Shown: one piece after another, positions 1 through 8,264 of the stretch | Position numbering within the stretch: the stretch's first letter is position 1 | Layout: every line of letters begins with the position of its first letter | Assembly: GCA_034769895.1 (NCBI GenBank) | Contig: CM068368.1 | Span: forward strand, 338,543,076-338,607,075 | Length of the DNA: 64,000 nucleotides | Direction of reading: 5' to 3' | Origin: Magicicada septendecula | Lineage: Eukaryota > Arthropoda > Insecta > Hemiptera > Cicadidae | The notes under the pieces: generated by a model | What the model saw: only the letters and a program-made list of their open reading frames with translations | What the model was told of the DNA's origin: nothing | The model's database searches: none | Made by a program: the position numbers and the translations under genes

Positions 1-822
1 GAAGCTAGTAGTTAATGAATGGGTAGGCAAAAATCTTATCTTAAATTTTTTTTAAGGAATCACTAAAAGGACGGTGGGTCAAATCGGACGCTGAGGTAGA
101 GTTTGCTGTAACCGAATGGTTCCACAAACAGCCGTAAGAATTTTACTAGCAGGGAATCTACAGGTTAGCGCAACAGTGGAACTCATGTCTTAATGTTATT
201 GGAGACTTCTTTTAAAATCGTTGAATAAAAAATGCTTTACAGCTCTATACGTGTGTCTATTGAACAATCCTTGTATTAGTCATACACAATAATACAACTG
301 ATTGAACTTCAAATTTTTAAACTTGGTTAGTTTCTATATATATGTTTAATGTTACAAATAATTCAAATAACAATCTTGATCATCTGTTAGTTCAGCGGAA
401 TAACAGTGACACTTTTAATAACCGCATAAAATAAACACTTAGAAACAACACAGGCGCTTTAACTTAACTGTTTGGACCACAGAAGAGAGGCATGCCTCAA
501 CGCTCTATGTGTACAGCGCGGGACAATCCCCCCTCCCTACACTTCCCTATCACACCACTACATTGCTTACATACGATGTATACAAAAAACGCTGAGGCAA
601 GTTCAGGTTGCCTCATTCGCTTTAAACGAACTATGCCGAATCTCACCTGTCACCATCTAGCGGTCGCTCAATAAAGCACGTTTCGGTTTAATAAATTTGA
701 CAGTCACAGTAACAATGTATAATCTTTACGTTATGTAGTTCATACGTATTTATAATTTTTATTCTACAGAATTTGTTAGGGTAGGCATTGCCTCAATTGC
801 CTCCATGTAACTTCGCCACTCA
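1..822. other. Non-coding stretch, nothing recognised
   Basis: AT-rich sequence. The only open frames are short (about 60 residues), overlap one another and resemble no family I know. No repeat, terminal repeat or RNA gene was seen. Confidence 0.6.
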
Positions 823-1128
823 TATATATGTGTACAACGTTATCGGCAACAAAGAAGTAGTTTTTGTTAAAATTCCTTCCCGGGATATTTGGCCGTAGTC
901 CAATCTTTTCTACAAAACGAGACATTTCGGCAATGCCATCATCAGTGAAAATCGAGTGCGATAACGTGAGGTGGTATACGTTAGTGACCACAGTACTGTG
1001 GTTAAGGCTGAAGCAGTAAGTAGAAAGAAGTAGTTTCTATGGTAATATTTCATTTCGAAAATGATTTTAAATATAAATCTTAGAATATGGAAGTCATGTA
1101 TGGTTCTCCATACCGATATTTCTATGGT
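823..1128. repeat. Direct-repeat module A, copy 1
   Basis: About 300 bp that recurs in the same orientation at 2093-2404 with scattered differences. Both copies run from a TATGTGTAC start, through TTATCGGCAACAAAGAAG, to a shared end CCATACCGATATTT. Both carry the 16-bp perfect palindrome ACCACAGTACTGTGGT (987-1002 here). Copy 1 runs straight into the 163-bp tandem array. Copy 2 enters the first bases of the same array unit and is then cut off by a LINE tail. The module's identity is unknown; it may be part of a non-autonomous transposon or a satellite higher-order unit. Confidence 0.8.
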
Positions 1129-1935
1129 AAACGATAACAGCCGCAAATTCAAACAGAATCAAATGATGTTTTGCATACAGCCCGGTATTGTAGATTTCTT
1201 AATACCTATTGGTGTTGGTGAAGATCGGTTAAGGGAAAGGGGTAGTTTACCTGCCACGTTTTTTGTTTTATCAAGCGTATTTTCTATGGCAAACGATAAG
1301 AGCCGCAAATTCAAACAGAATCATATAATATTTTGCATACAGCCCTGAAATGTAGAGTTCTCAAGACCTGTTGGTTTTGGTGCAGATCGGTTAAGGGAAT
1401 AGGGTAGTTTACCAGCAACATTTTATGTTTTATCAAGGGTAATTTTTTTATGACGAATGATAACTGCCGTACATTAAAACAGAATCAACTACTCTTCTGC
1501 ATACCTTTTTGAATTATACAGAACTCAAGGTCTGTTGATTTTGTTGAAGATGGGTTAAGCGAAGGGGTAGTTTATCAGCAACGTTTTATGTTTTAAAAGG
1601 GTAATTTTTTTTATGACGAACGATAACTGCCGAAAATTCAAAGAGAATCAAATAATTTTTTGCACCCTTTCCTAAGTTGCAGAGTGCTCAAGGTCTACTG
1701 ATTTTGGTGAAGATCGGTTAAGGGAAAGGGGTAGTTTACCTGCAACATTTTATGTTGTAACAAGAGAAATGTTTCCATGACGAACGATAACTGCCGCACA
1801 TTCAAACAGAATCAAATATTTTTTTGCATGCATCCCTGAATTGTAGAGGACGGAAGGTCTATTGATTTTGGAGAAGATCGGTTAAGAGAAAGGGGTAGTT
1901 TACCAGAAACATTTTATGATTTAACAAGAGTAAAG
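1129..1935. repeat. Tandem array, five units of about 163 bp
   Basis: Units start near 1129, 1292, 1456, 1619 and 1783, so the period is 163-164 bp. Each begins AACGATAA, continues through a CGCAAATTCAAACAGAATCA-like segment and holds a GATCGGTTAAG motif followed by GGGTAGTTTACC. Units differ by many point changes, so the array is not recent. The period is in the range of satellite or nucleosome-scale repeats, but with five copies it is best called a short satellite or an element's internal repeat. Confidence 0.88.
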
Positions 1936-2092
1936 TACTTAATTTTTATAAATAAAGTATCCTGATAAGAAGCTCATAGTAATCCACTGTAGAAACGTAG
2001 ATGAAATATCTATAAATGAAGAGGTTAGGTGAACGGGGTGGGGGTAATTTTCTATTATTAAAAATTATAGTTGAAGGTGGAGTGGAGAATTT
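1936..2092. other. Spacer between the tandem array and module A copy 2
   Basis: AT-rich spacer with no internal repeat seen and no counterpart before copy 1 of the module. Confidence 0.5.
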
Positions 2093-2417
2093 TTTATATG
2101 TGTACTACCTTATCGGCAACAAAGAAGTAGTTTTTTGTTAAAATTGCTTCCCGGGCTCTTTAGCCGTAGTCCAATGTTTTCTGCAAAACCAGAGTTTTCG
2201 GCAGTGCCATCGACTGCCATCATCGGTGAAAATCGAGTGCGAAAACGTGAGGTGGTATACGTTAGTGACCACAGTACTGTGGTTAATGCTGAAGCAATAA
2301 GTAGAAAGACGTAGTTTCTATGGAAATATTTCATTTCGAATATGATTTTAAATATAAATCATAGAACATGGAAGTCATGTATGGTTCTCCATACCGATAT
2401 TTTTATTGACAACAGCC
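2093..2417. repeat. Direct-repeat module A, copy 2, plus first bases of a tandem unit
   Basis: Second copy of the 823-1128 module, same orientation, including the 16-bp palindrome (2268-2283). It continues into ACAACAGCC, matching the start of the 163-bp unit (GATAACAGCC), and is then interrupted by the TTC repeat that forms the tail of the minus-strand LINE. This places the LINE insertion inside the first unit of a second array. Confidence 0.75.
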
Positions 2418-2566
2418 TTCTTCTTCTTCTTCTTCTTCTTCTTCTTCTTCTTCTTCTTCTTCTTCTTCTTCTTCTTCTTCTTCTTCTTCTTCTTCTTTTC
2501 TTCTTCTTCTTCTTCTGCTTCTTCTTCTTCTGCTTCTTCTTCTTCTTCTTCTTCTTCTTCTTCTTC
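2418..2566 (-). repeat. (TTC)n / (GAA)n microsatellite, probably the LINE 3' tail
   Basis: About 149 bp of TTC with a few TTTC and TGC interruptions. On the minus strand it is a (GAA)n tract immediately following the 3' end of the LINE at 2567-4090, so it is best explained as that element's 3' tail, lengthened by slippage. It creates long Leu, Lys, Arg or Glu frames on both strands that are not genes. Confidence 0.85.
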
Positions 2567-3156
2567 ATGACCTAGGTTCCACTGCCTGTTACGGAAACCA
2601 TCTTGCCCTCGGACGTCCCACACTTCACTCAGGTCTTGCCCCATTCTTTCTTTCTAAATGGCTGCACCAATTGATATTTTATTAATTTATTTTATTTTCC
2701 AAATATAAAACTTGCAATTCCTGTGTCATATTTTCGTTTCTGTTGTGCCAACGTTTACAGCTCTGAGAAATTTCATTTCTGCGGATTCATTTTTCTTCCA
2801 TCTTTCTTTGAAAGACATAAATTACAAATTTTACTATTTATCTCTATTTTAGTTCTTACTGAGTATTTCACCATAAAAACCAATACTTTTGTGTCATTTG
2901 GAGATATTGTCAATCCGTATTCCTCTGCTATATTGTACAGATTCCCTTCTGTACGATGCGTTATATTATGTCTGTTACCAATGCCAGCATCATTTACATA
3001 TAAAATACTACTTAATCTATATTGTGGTAAAAGCTGTATATCACGTTCAAAATTTTGTGTTCATCTTTTATTGACATCATGTAAATGGATATTAAAAAGC
3101 ATTGGGGAGATACAGGTGCCTTTTCTGACTCCTTTCTTTGTCCTTGATTGGTACTG

Positions 3157-3340
3157 TTAATCGCTTACCTGTATCGATAAAAACAAGATTTTTGTATATA
3201 GACTTTTGATCGCTTTGACAATATAATGATGGAAACCTCTTCTGATCAAAATTTCCCAGAGAATATCTTTATTCAGGCTATCAAATGCCTTTTTAAAATC
3301 TATACAGACAATGTAAGTTTCTAAATTTAATTCTCTCCTG
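3157..3340 (-). pseudogene. LINE reverse transcriptase fragment (palm)
   Basis: About 61 residues of RT palm with the motif A core FKKAFDS and the following LWEILIRRGF helix region, typical of LINE reverse transcriptases that prime on nicked target DNA. The frame runs on past 3340 only through the target-site copy; upstream it is interrupted by the inserted LINE scrap at 3354-3656. Skipping that insertion restores the family reading LEQLIEDRREL, which confirms the nesting. It ends in a changed frame before the GVRKG block. No function is expected from this remnant. Confidence 0.85.
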
Positions 3341-3353
3341 TCCTCAATCAACT
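3341..3353. repeat. Target-site duplication, left copy
   Basis: TCCTCAATCAACT, an exact match to 3657-3669. The pair brackets a 303-bp LINE scrap and was made when that scrap inserted into the host LINE. Confidence 0.92.
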
Positions 3354-3656
3354 TACTTACTTACTTCTTAATACGAGCATCCGAGGCTGGCTGCTTCGAT
3401 GGCTCGATGTCTCCTGTAAGTGTCTGCTGCTAGCGGCCACCAACAACTCTCGGATAGTATTTTATCCAGAGTTTTTTCTCCGGCCATTTTGCGTTTAAGA
3501 TTTTCCCTCGCTGGTAGCGTTGCCGGGCAATCCAAGAGAATGTGATTTAGAGTTTCGTCCTGCTCCTTGCACATTCCACAAAGAGGACTGTCTTTTAGGT
3601 GAAACCTATGCAGGTACCTGTTCGTCACGATGTGACCCATTGCCGCAAATGCCGCA
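3354..3656 (-). mobile_element. Short 5'-truncated LINE of the I/R1/Jockey type, nested in another LINE
   Basis: Minus strand. It encodes about 95 residues of the ORF2 C-terminus with a CCHC knuckle (CGMC, then HILLDC; spacing C-x2-C-x8-H-x4-C), preceded by GHIVTNRYLHRFHL. In I, R1, Jockey and LOA relatives this domain follows the RT or RNase H and helps bind RNA or DNA. The element ends in a (TAAG)n tail, seen as ACTTACTTACTT at 3351-3365 on the plus strand. Perfect 13-bp flanking duplications, a short tail and a clean open frame all suggest a fairly recent insertion into the older LINE. Confidence 0.88.
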
Positions 3657-3669
3657 TCCTCAATCAACT
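3657..3669. repeat. Target-site duplication, right copy
   Basis: Exact copy of 3341-3353, at the 5' side of the inserted LINE scrap. Confidence 0.92.
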
Positions 3670-4090
3670 GTTCTAATACAAAAGGGCAACAATGGTAGAG
3701 CGGCTCCGTCTGGACCCCATCTGTTCTTCGCTATTAATTTTGTCTGCTATAACCTTAAGTCTACTACTGATTATTATAGAATATACGTTACATACATTTA
3801 CTACATATATGTTATAGGCATTCTTATAATTTTCACATTTACTTCTACCACTCTTTTTAAAAATCGGGATACACTCGCTTTTATTCAGTTCTCAGTTTTT
3901 CGTTGTTTCAAGCACATATTAAACAGATGCATTAATCTGAAGTGTATAAACATCCTCCATATTTCTAGCAATTAGCATGGATTCCATCCAATTCTGTTGC
4001 TTTCTTATTTTTTAAGGCCTTGATCGCATCTACCACTTCTTCAAAGGAAATGCCATCCAATCCCTGGCGTCTGACTGTAAAATTGGGGTC

Positions 4091-5986
4091 CCTCTGAGTG
4101 CTTGACGGAAGTTTACGGGCAACAACTAGCCACTAGCACAATGTATTACACAAGGTTCAGCTAATCGGGGATTTCTTAAAGTTTAGAACACGATCATGAT
4201 AGTTTCCCTGTATTTCGTTTAGTAAAATAAGGTTAATAAAAATACCGTTATTACTGTAATGTTAAATTATTCCAAATAAAAATCGAATATAAGACTCTTT
4301 TTTGAACATCGAGTGAATTAGGAACTGCAGGGTTGGCTGGCAATCTAGTGCCCTACTACGTATACGCTCCCTCGAACAAAATGATGACAGAAAAATGCCG
4401 CGCAATTAAGAATCGAATATAACATTAAAGGCTTCCAACTCTCATTCTTCTGCTCGAGGGGTTCTATACCAGGAAGTTTAATGTGGTCAGCACTATGCTT
4501 TACCCACCTATTGTAAATATAGCTTAACCTAAGTATTCAATTCATGGGCTGAGTTACCGGAGGGGGGGGGGTAAAAACGCACTTGGATATGCTGAAGAAA
4601 CAAAATCAACAGTCAGTCTCAACAAACCAAGACTGCCGCGATGCCGTTCCTAAAGCAGAAGGTACTTCTCCTTGTCCTGAAAATTCAAGTACCACGACGT
4701 ACACCTTGATCACGTGGCATGCACAAGCCGTATCGGTTACTAAGGCCGCCTGGCATAACCATTCTGATAATTGTCAACATGGTTATGACCCGAATCGATA
4801 AAATTATCGTTGGCGTGCTCCAATTATCATCCACGATGCTCCCGTTTGAGGATATATACCGTTTTGGTGCTTAGCTTAAAAAAGATGCAAAGCACCCTCG
4901 ACAGAGGGAAAGTTCTCCGTCGTTTCTCTTCTCGCTTGCTGAAAAGCGGACTAAGCTGTCTAATCTGAGGACGACACCGTGAGACGTACTGTTTGTACGT
5001 TTTACGTAGAGGAGCAAGGGCCCAGACAGTCCTCTCTAGCTGCTCTTGGTAGTACCGCATACTGATTCTTGAAAACTACCTCCGCACTTAAACTGCGCTA
5101 GATTAAGTTGACAGGGGCAATCGTTGAAGTAGATCTACAAATTAGTAAGAGTATTCAATAGCAGGAGGCCATGGAGATCTCATGGCAGGAGATCACGTTC
5201 GTAGCCTGTCACTCGATTACATTAACTGATTGCCTCTGATATACCAGTCCCCTCAGCCCAATCACAAATCAGGTAGTTGAGTGCATCTCGGTAATCGGTT
5301 ACATTAACCGAGCAATAGCTTTCTACTATGCTTATTTTTTCAAGCCCTCTGTCATTATAGTAGAGTATGTTTTCATTCACTTTTTCTGCTTTTAGATGGC
5401 TCTCCTTTGCTTTTCACCTCACGACCATCCAGTTTTTAGTATCACAGGGATAGATAATTATGTTATTAACTAAAGAATTGCTAATGATTTGGATACTATT
5501 GTGTTAGCAACCACAACAGTTTGGCAAGCTTCATAAGATAGGTAATAAGCTGCTATTGTTTGGAGCCATCACTTTATTTTAACGTAGGCCTATATACTAT
5601 GTATATCACATTCATGCCCAACTTTTAAAATAATACTTTTACATTCTACTGGTACAAACTGATGTGCAGCTATAATTCCCGGTAACAAGACAACTACACT
5701 TAACGTGGTGTACGAACTAATTATTATTAATTAGTACGAACACATTGTGAGATGGGCGATATCAGAGTGGACCCATGACAGGCCGACTCTTGAAACTGCT
5801 CCAACCTAAGTATACACTACGACGTATATCATATCCGCACTTCTTATTTACCGGTTACGTTCTTATTTCTCGCTTGAACGGTTAGAATTTCAATCGAGTT
5901 TTACACACGTTTTTCTTCACATTCTGACCAAATTTGATTTTCTCTCCTCCGTGCCGCGTACTGGTCAGTACAAATTTTTATGTGAT
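4091..5986. other. Non-coding stretch, nothing recognised
   Basis: Contains a G run near 4562-4571, a 72-residue plus-strand open frame (4583-4801) with no family resemblance, and one imperfect inverted repeat (5708-5743). No element or RNA gene identified. Confidence 0.55.
5708..5743. repeat. Imperfect inverted repeat
   Basis: Arms of 16 bases (GTGTACGAACTAATTA against the complement of TAATTAGTACGAACAC), 14 of 16 paired, with a 4-base loop. Could fold as a small hairpin; function unknown. Confidence 0.6.
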
Positions 5987-6230
5987 ATGAGAATACTTAA
6001 TATATAAGAAACGAGTATATTAGACAATAACTTGATATCGTTTCCCTAAATGAATTCATTCAGAATTATAGAAATTGCTGGAAACAATATCTATAAAGAA
6101 TGGACAATACCCGCTTTCCGAAGTTGGCTTATGAGTATGAGCCGGTTGAAATAGGATCTGTAGGCAGGCCAGATACAAGATGGCGGGAGTCATTAGGCCG
6201 GAAGAGGATCAATCCTATCCAGTGATGATA

Positions 6231-6264
<34 letters not shown>

Positions 6265-6273
6265 GAATACTTA
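5987..6273 (+). mobile_element. Minimal 5'-truncated RTE-like LINE 3' end with TGA tail
   Basis: Bracketed by the 13-bp direct repeat ATGAGAATACTTA (5987-5999 and 6261-6273). The insert encodes the extreme C-terminus of a LINE ORF2: RMDNTRFPKLAYEYEP, then GRPDTRWRESL, followed by stop codons and a (TGATGA)n tail at 6222-6262. This last-exon style end (Arg-Met...Pro-Lys, GRP..RW) plus a TGA repeat is typical of RTE-type LINEs in insects. Only about 260 bp were copied. The first bases of the right repeat could be shared with the tail. Confidence 0.85.
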
Positions 6274-6370
6274 CGTCTATAAACAAATAAAATGTATTTA
6301 TAAACTTTAAATTGGTTTCTATTGTATTGTCTAATATTAAGAGTACAACTCTTGTCCGCTAAAACGTTTG

Positions 6371-6505
6371 CTATAAACTACCACTGTTTGCTGGAGCTTG
6401 GAGAACAATGTGCTTTCCATCAAGTGCACCGATGCAATTCGGATAGTTCCATCTAGAATGAAATCCTTTGTCAACATCATCCCATTCTGTTTCATTGTTT
6501 GGTAC
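6371..6505 (-). pseudogene. Harbinger transposase, exon 2 (truncated)
   Basis: Continues in phase from exon 1 across a 998-base intron. It reads WDDVDKGFHSRWNYPNCIGA, then LDGKH and APANSGS. The LDGKH block carries the first catalytic aspartate of the DDE triad in PIF/Harbinger nucleases, which cut and join transposon ends. A stop follows about 45 codons into the exon, and the segment bearing the second aspartate and the glutamate is absent. The intron acceptor on the minus strand is ATTTTTAG at 6506-6513, directly before GTACC. The copy cannot encode an active transposase. Confidence 0.87.
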
Positions 6506-6622
6506 CTAAAAATAATTTACAGTTGTTAAATTTTTATATAAGTAATAAACTATTTACATTTTTTTAATTCCAATTTTTCACCATACAATAAAACATTGTT
6601 ATTGCTAAAAAAGCATAAAGAA

Positions 6623-6664
6623 ATATAAGCCACTATGAGTATATGTACTCATAGTGGGTTATAT
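6623..6664. repeat. Hairpin with 19-bp arms inside the Harbinger intron
   Basis: Arms 6623-6641 and 6646-6664 pair at 18 of 19 positions (core CCACTATGAGTA and its complement) around the loop TATG. It lies 57 bases before the acceptor of the plus-strand exon. Could be a relic foldback or a structural element; no function can be assigned. Confidence 0.8.
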
Positions 6665-6721
6665 TTTTTTATAATAATAGTTTTGAATTGCTAATTCCTA
6701 TTTTTTCCTCTCCTTTATTAG

Positions 6722-7372
6722 ACTCTGCACGACTCGTCCCAAACTGGCCTTGACGAGAACGACCCTGATGACCCACCCTCAGAAGATATAAGTGATAAGA
6801 GGGAGGCTGAAAAATCCATAGATATTGCAGTATCACAACCTGCTGCTGTACCAGATCCATCCACAAACTCTACACAAAAATCAGCACCTGTTCACAAGAA
6901 ATGTCAGAACAAACGTCCTCCACCGGACTCAAAATGCTCTGCGCTTGAAAAAAAGTTCAACCATGCATACGATGTGTTCACATCAAATTTGAATAAAAGT
7001 GGGGATGAGGATATATGTTTTGGAGAGTACGTAGGTGAGTCATTAAAAAAAATTCAAGATAGGAAAACTAAGGCTTGGGTTCGCCACACCATTTCAAACA
7101 TACTTTATCAAGCTGAATGTGGAGGAGCAGGAGGTCCATTTCCTCCACTATTTAATCCTGGATTTATAAATTACTCTGGTTCGCAACAAACAGTTCAATA
7201 TCCTGCTCCTCATTCCAGCAACTCGTCAACTAGTAACTCTCAACAAATTAGTGCACAGAGTTCAAACCCTTCCCCCCAAACAAGCACTAGCGAGCCTCAA
7301 TATTCCCCCGTGCAAGTGCAAATAAATGAAGAAGATGATTATCAACTGATGAATTTGTTTACTCAGAATTAA
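6722..7372 (+). CDS. Harbinger helper protein (MADF/Myb-like), last exon
   Basis: An open exon of 216 codons to the stop at 7372. It starts right after a strong acceptor (pyrimidine tract, then TTTATTAG at 6714-6721) with in-frame stops just upstream, so the true start lies in a missing 5' exon. Residues 1-60 are acidic and Ser/Pro-rich. Around residues 75-125 is the block FGEYVGESLKKIQDRKTKAW followed by RHTISNILYQAE, as in C-terminal regions of MADF-type helper proteins that escort Harbinger transposase. The tail is Ser/Gln/Pro rich and low in complexity. The DNA-binding MADF or Myb domain itself is not visible here. The exon has no internal stop. The family call rests on the motif and its place within the element. 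Confidence 0.72.
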   Translation, partial: TLHDSSQTGLDENDPDDPPSEDISDKREAEKSIDIAVSQPAAVPDPSTNSTQKSAPVHKKCQNKRPPPDSKCSALEKKFNHAYDVFTSNLNKSGDEDICFGEYVGESLKKIQDRKTKAWVRHTISNILYQAECGGAGGPFPPLFNPGFINYSGSQQTVQYPAPHSSNSSTSNSQQISAQSSNPSPQTSTSEPQYSPVQVQINEEDDYQLMNLFTQN

Positions 7373-7503
7373 TGTTCAAGCTTACCTAATTTTAGTTACT
7401 ATCTGAAACTGTATGTGTTGAAGAAAAATTACCACTTTATAAAATGTAAACAATTATGAATAAACCATTTTATAAACAAAACTTTCCTGTTAACAGTTCT
7501 TAC

Positions 7504-7959
7504 CTTAATGCAATCCCTCAAAGCTGCAACAATGGCCTTGCACACTTCAGGTATGAATCTTGAAATGGCGGATTTGGAGATTCTGTGTAGATACATTAAA
7601 GAACTGTAGCTATCACCTGTCGCTAAGAAACGAAGGGTTGTCGCTAACATTTCACCAGGAGAAATTGGTTCTCGACATTTCCTGCGTTTTGTAATCTCCG
7701 TCCCAATAAGGTTTAGTAAAAATTCAAAATCACTTGCTGTCATTCTAACAAAATTCTCGTACCCACTTTGGAGACGTAAGTCTCTCATCAACGAGTTATA
7801 GGCTCCTTCCGAATGTCTTTTCGCTAGAAAACTTCTAATCCACCATCTCGGTCGTTTTCGCCTTTTTTTTAGAAGTTCATAGTATGCGCCTGCCATTACC
7901 ACAAAAGCTGAAGTAGATGAGTTGTCCATATCGCTCAAATATTTGAACCGACAAATCAC
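7504..7959 (-). pseudogene. Harbinger transposase, exon 1
   Basis: 152 codons from ATG (7959) to the donor AAG|GTAAGA at 7504/7503. The N-terminal half of a PIF/Harbinger transposase: a basic segment KKRRKRPRWWIRSFLAKR at about residues 31-48, then SGYENFVRMTASDFEFLL, the conserved helical block PGEMLATTLRFLATGDSYSS and ISKSAISRFIPEVCKAIVAA. This half recognises transposon DNA. A second Met at residue 11 could be the real start. The frame is intact and splices in phase to 6371-6505, where the catalytic part is cut short, so the gene as a whole is dead. Confidence 0.88.
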
Positions 7960-8073
7960 TCAAGAAACACTGGATAGCACTGTATCTGATTCACTGTACA
8001 AACTGTAGTCTTGCACTCCAGACCTCTATACAAATTTTGCAGATGCCGCAGGAAATTGGAAACAGTAGAAACA

Positions 8074-8112
8074 ATGACGCGTAACATGTGCCGGGCTCAT
8101 GTTGCGCGTCAT
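8074..8112. repeat. Subterminal near-palindrome of the Harbinger element
   Basis: Arms ATGACGCGTAACATG and CATGTTGCGCGTCAT pair at 14 of 15 positions around a 9-base loop, 32 bases inside the proposed right terminus. Such palindromes near transposon ends often bind the element's proteins; that role here is inferred. Confidence 0.7.
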
Positions 8113-8264
8113 GTGCCTGGAACTTGTCAGAATGGAAACGAGGCTTTACGCTTACTAAAATTGGTTGCACGGTCTGCAATCGATTGCAAGACAGTTTCAA
8201 GCCTTGCAACTGCTCGTGCAACTTTTAGTTTCATACACTCGTTGTGGGCCATTGATTCAAATGT

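Larger units (their letters stand above)
2567..4090 (-). mobile_element. 5'-truncated RTE-like LINE
   Basis: Non-LTR retrotransposon on the minus strand. In frame pieces from 5' to 3' I read a pre-RT segment (EEVVDAIKALKNKK, then LDGIH) near 4000-4060; an RT motif YIVCIDFKKAFDSLN near 3285-3330; a GVRKG...ISPMLFNI block near 3080-3125; and a YVND box near 2990 where YADD is expected, then AEEYGLTISP. The endonuclease half is absent, so the copy is 5' truncated. Reading frame changes occur between these blocks, and the catalytic box has lost one aspartate. The C-terminal part before 2567 is short, suggesting internal loss. The RT resembles that of the LINE at 46956-49965. RTE assignment is an inference. 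Confidence 0.82.
6340..8144 (-). mobile_element. Truncated PIF/Harbinger DNA transposon
   Basis: Holds two genes usual for the superfamily: a DDE transposase (minus strand, two exons) and a C-terminal exon of the helper DNA-binding protein (plus strand). A probable right terminus lies at 8144: read inward on the minus strand it starts GCCTCGTTTCCATTC, like terminal repeats of animal Harbinger elements, and is followed outside by TTTA, compatible with the TWA target preference. A near-palindrome at 8074-8112 is subterminal. The left end is missing: the transposase stops just after its first catalytic aspartate and no matching terminal repeat was found near 6340. Confidence 0.8.

Noticed and set aside
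472-674. Two overlapping 60-residue frames
   Set aside because: Overlapping frames of the length expected by chance; no motif or splice context.
2342-2644. Leu-, Arg/Lys- and Glu-rich open frames on both strands
   Set aside because: They are translations of the TTC/GAA microsatellite and stay open because the repeat has no stop codon.
2889-3160. Hydrophobic plus-strand frames (61 and 145 residues)
   Set aside because: Antisense shadows of the minus-strand LINE reverse transcriptase.
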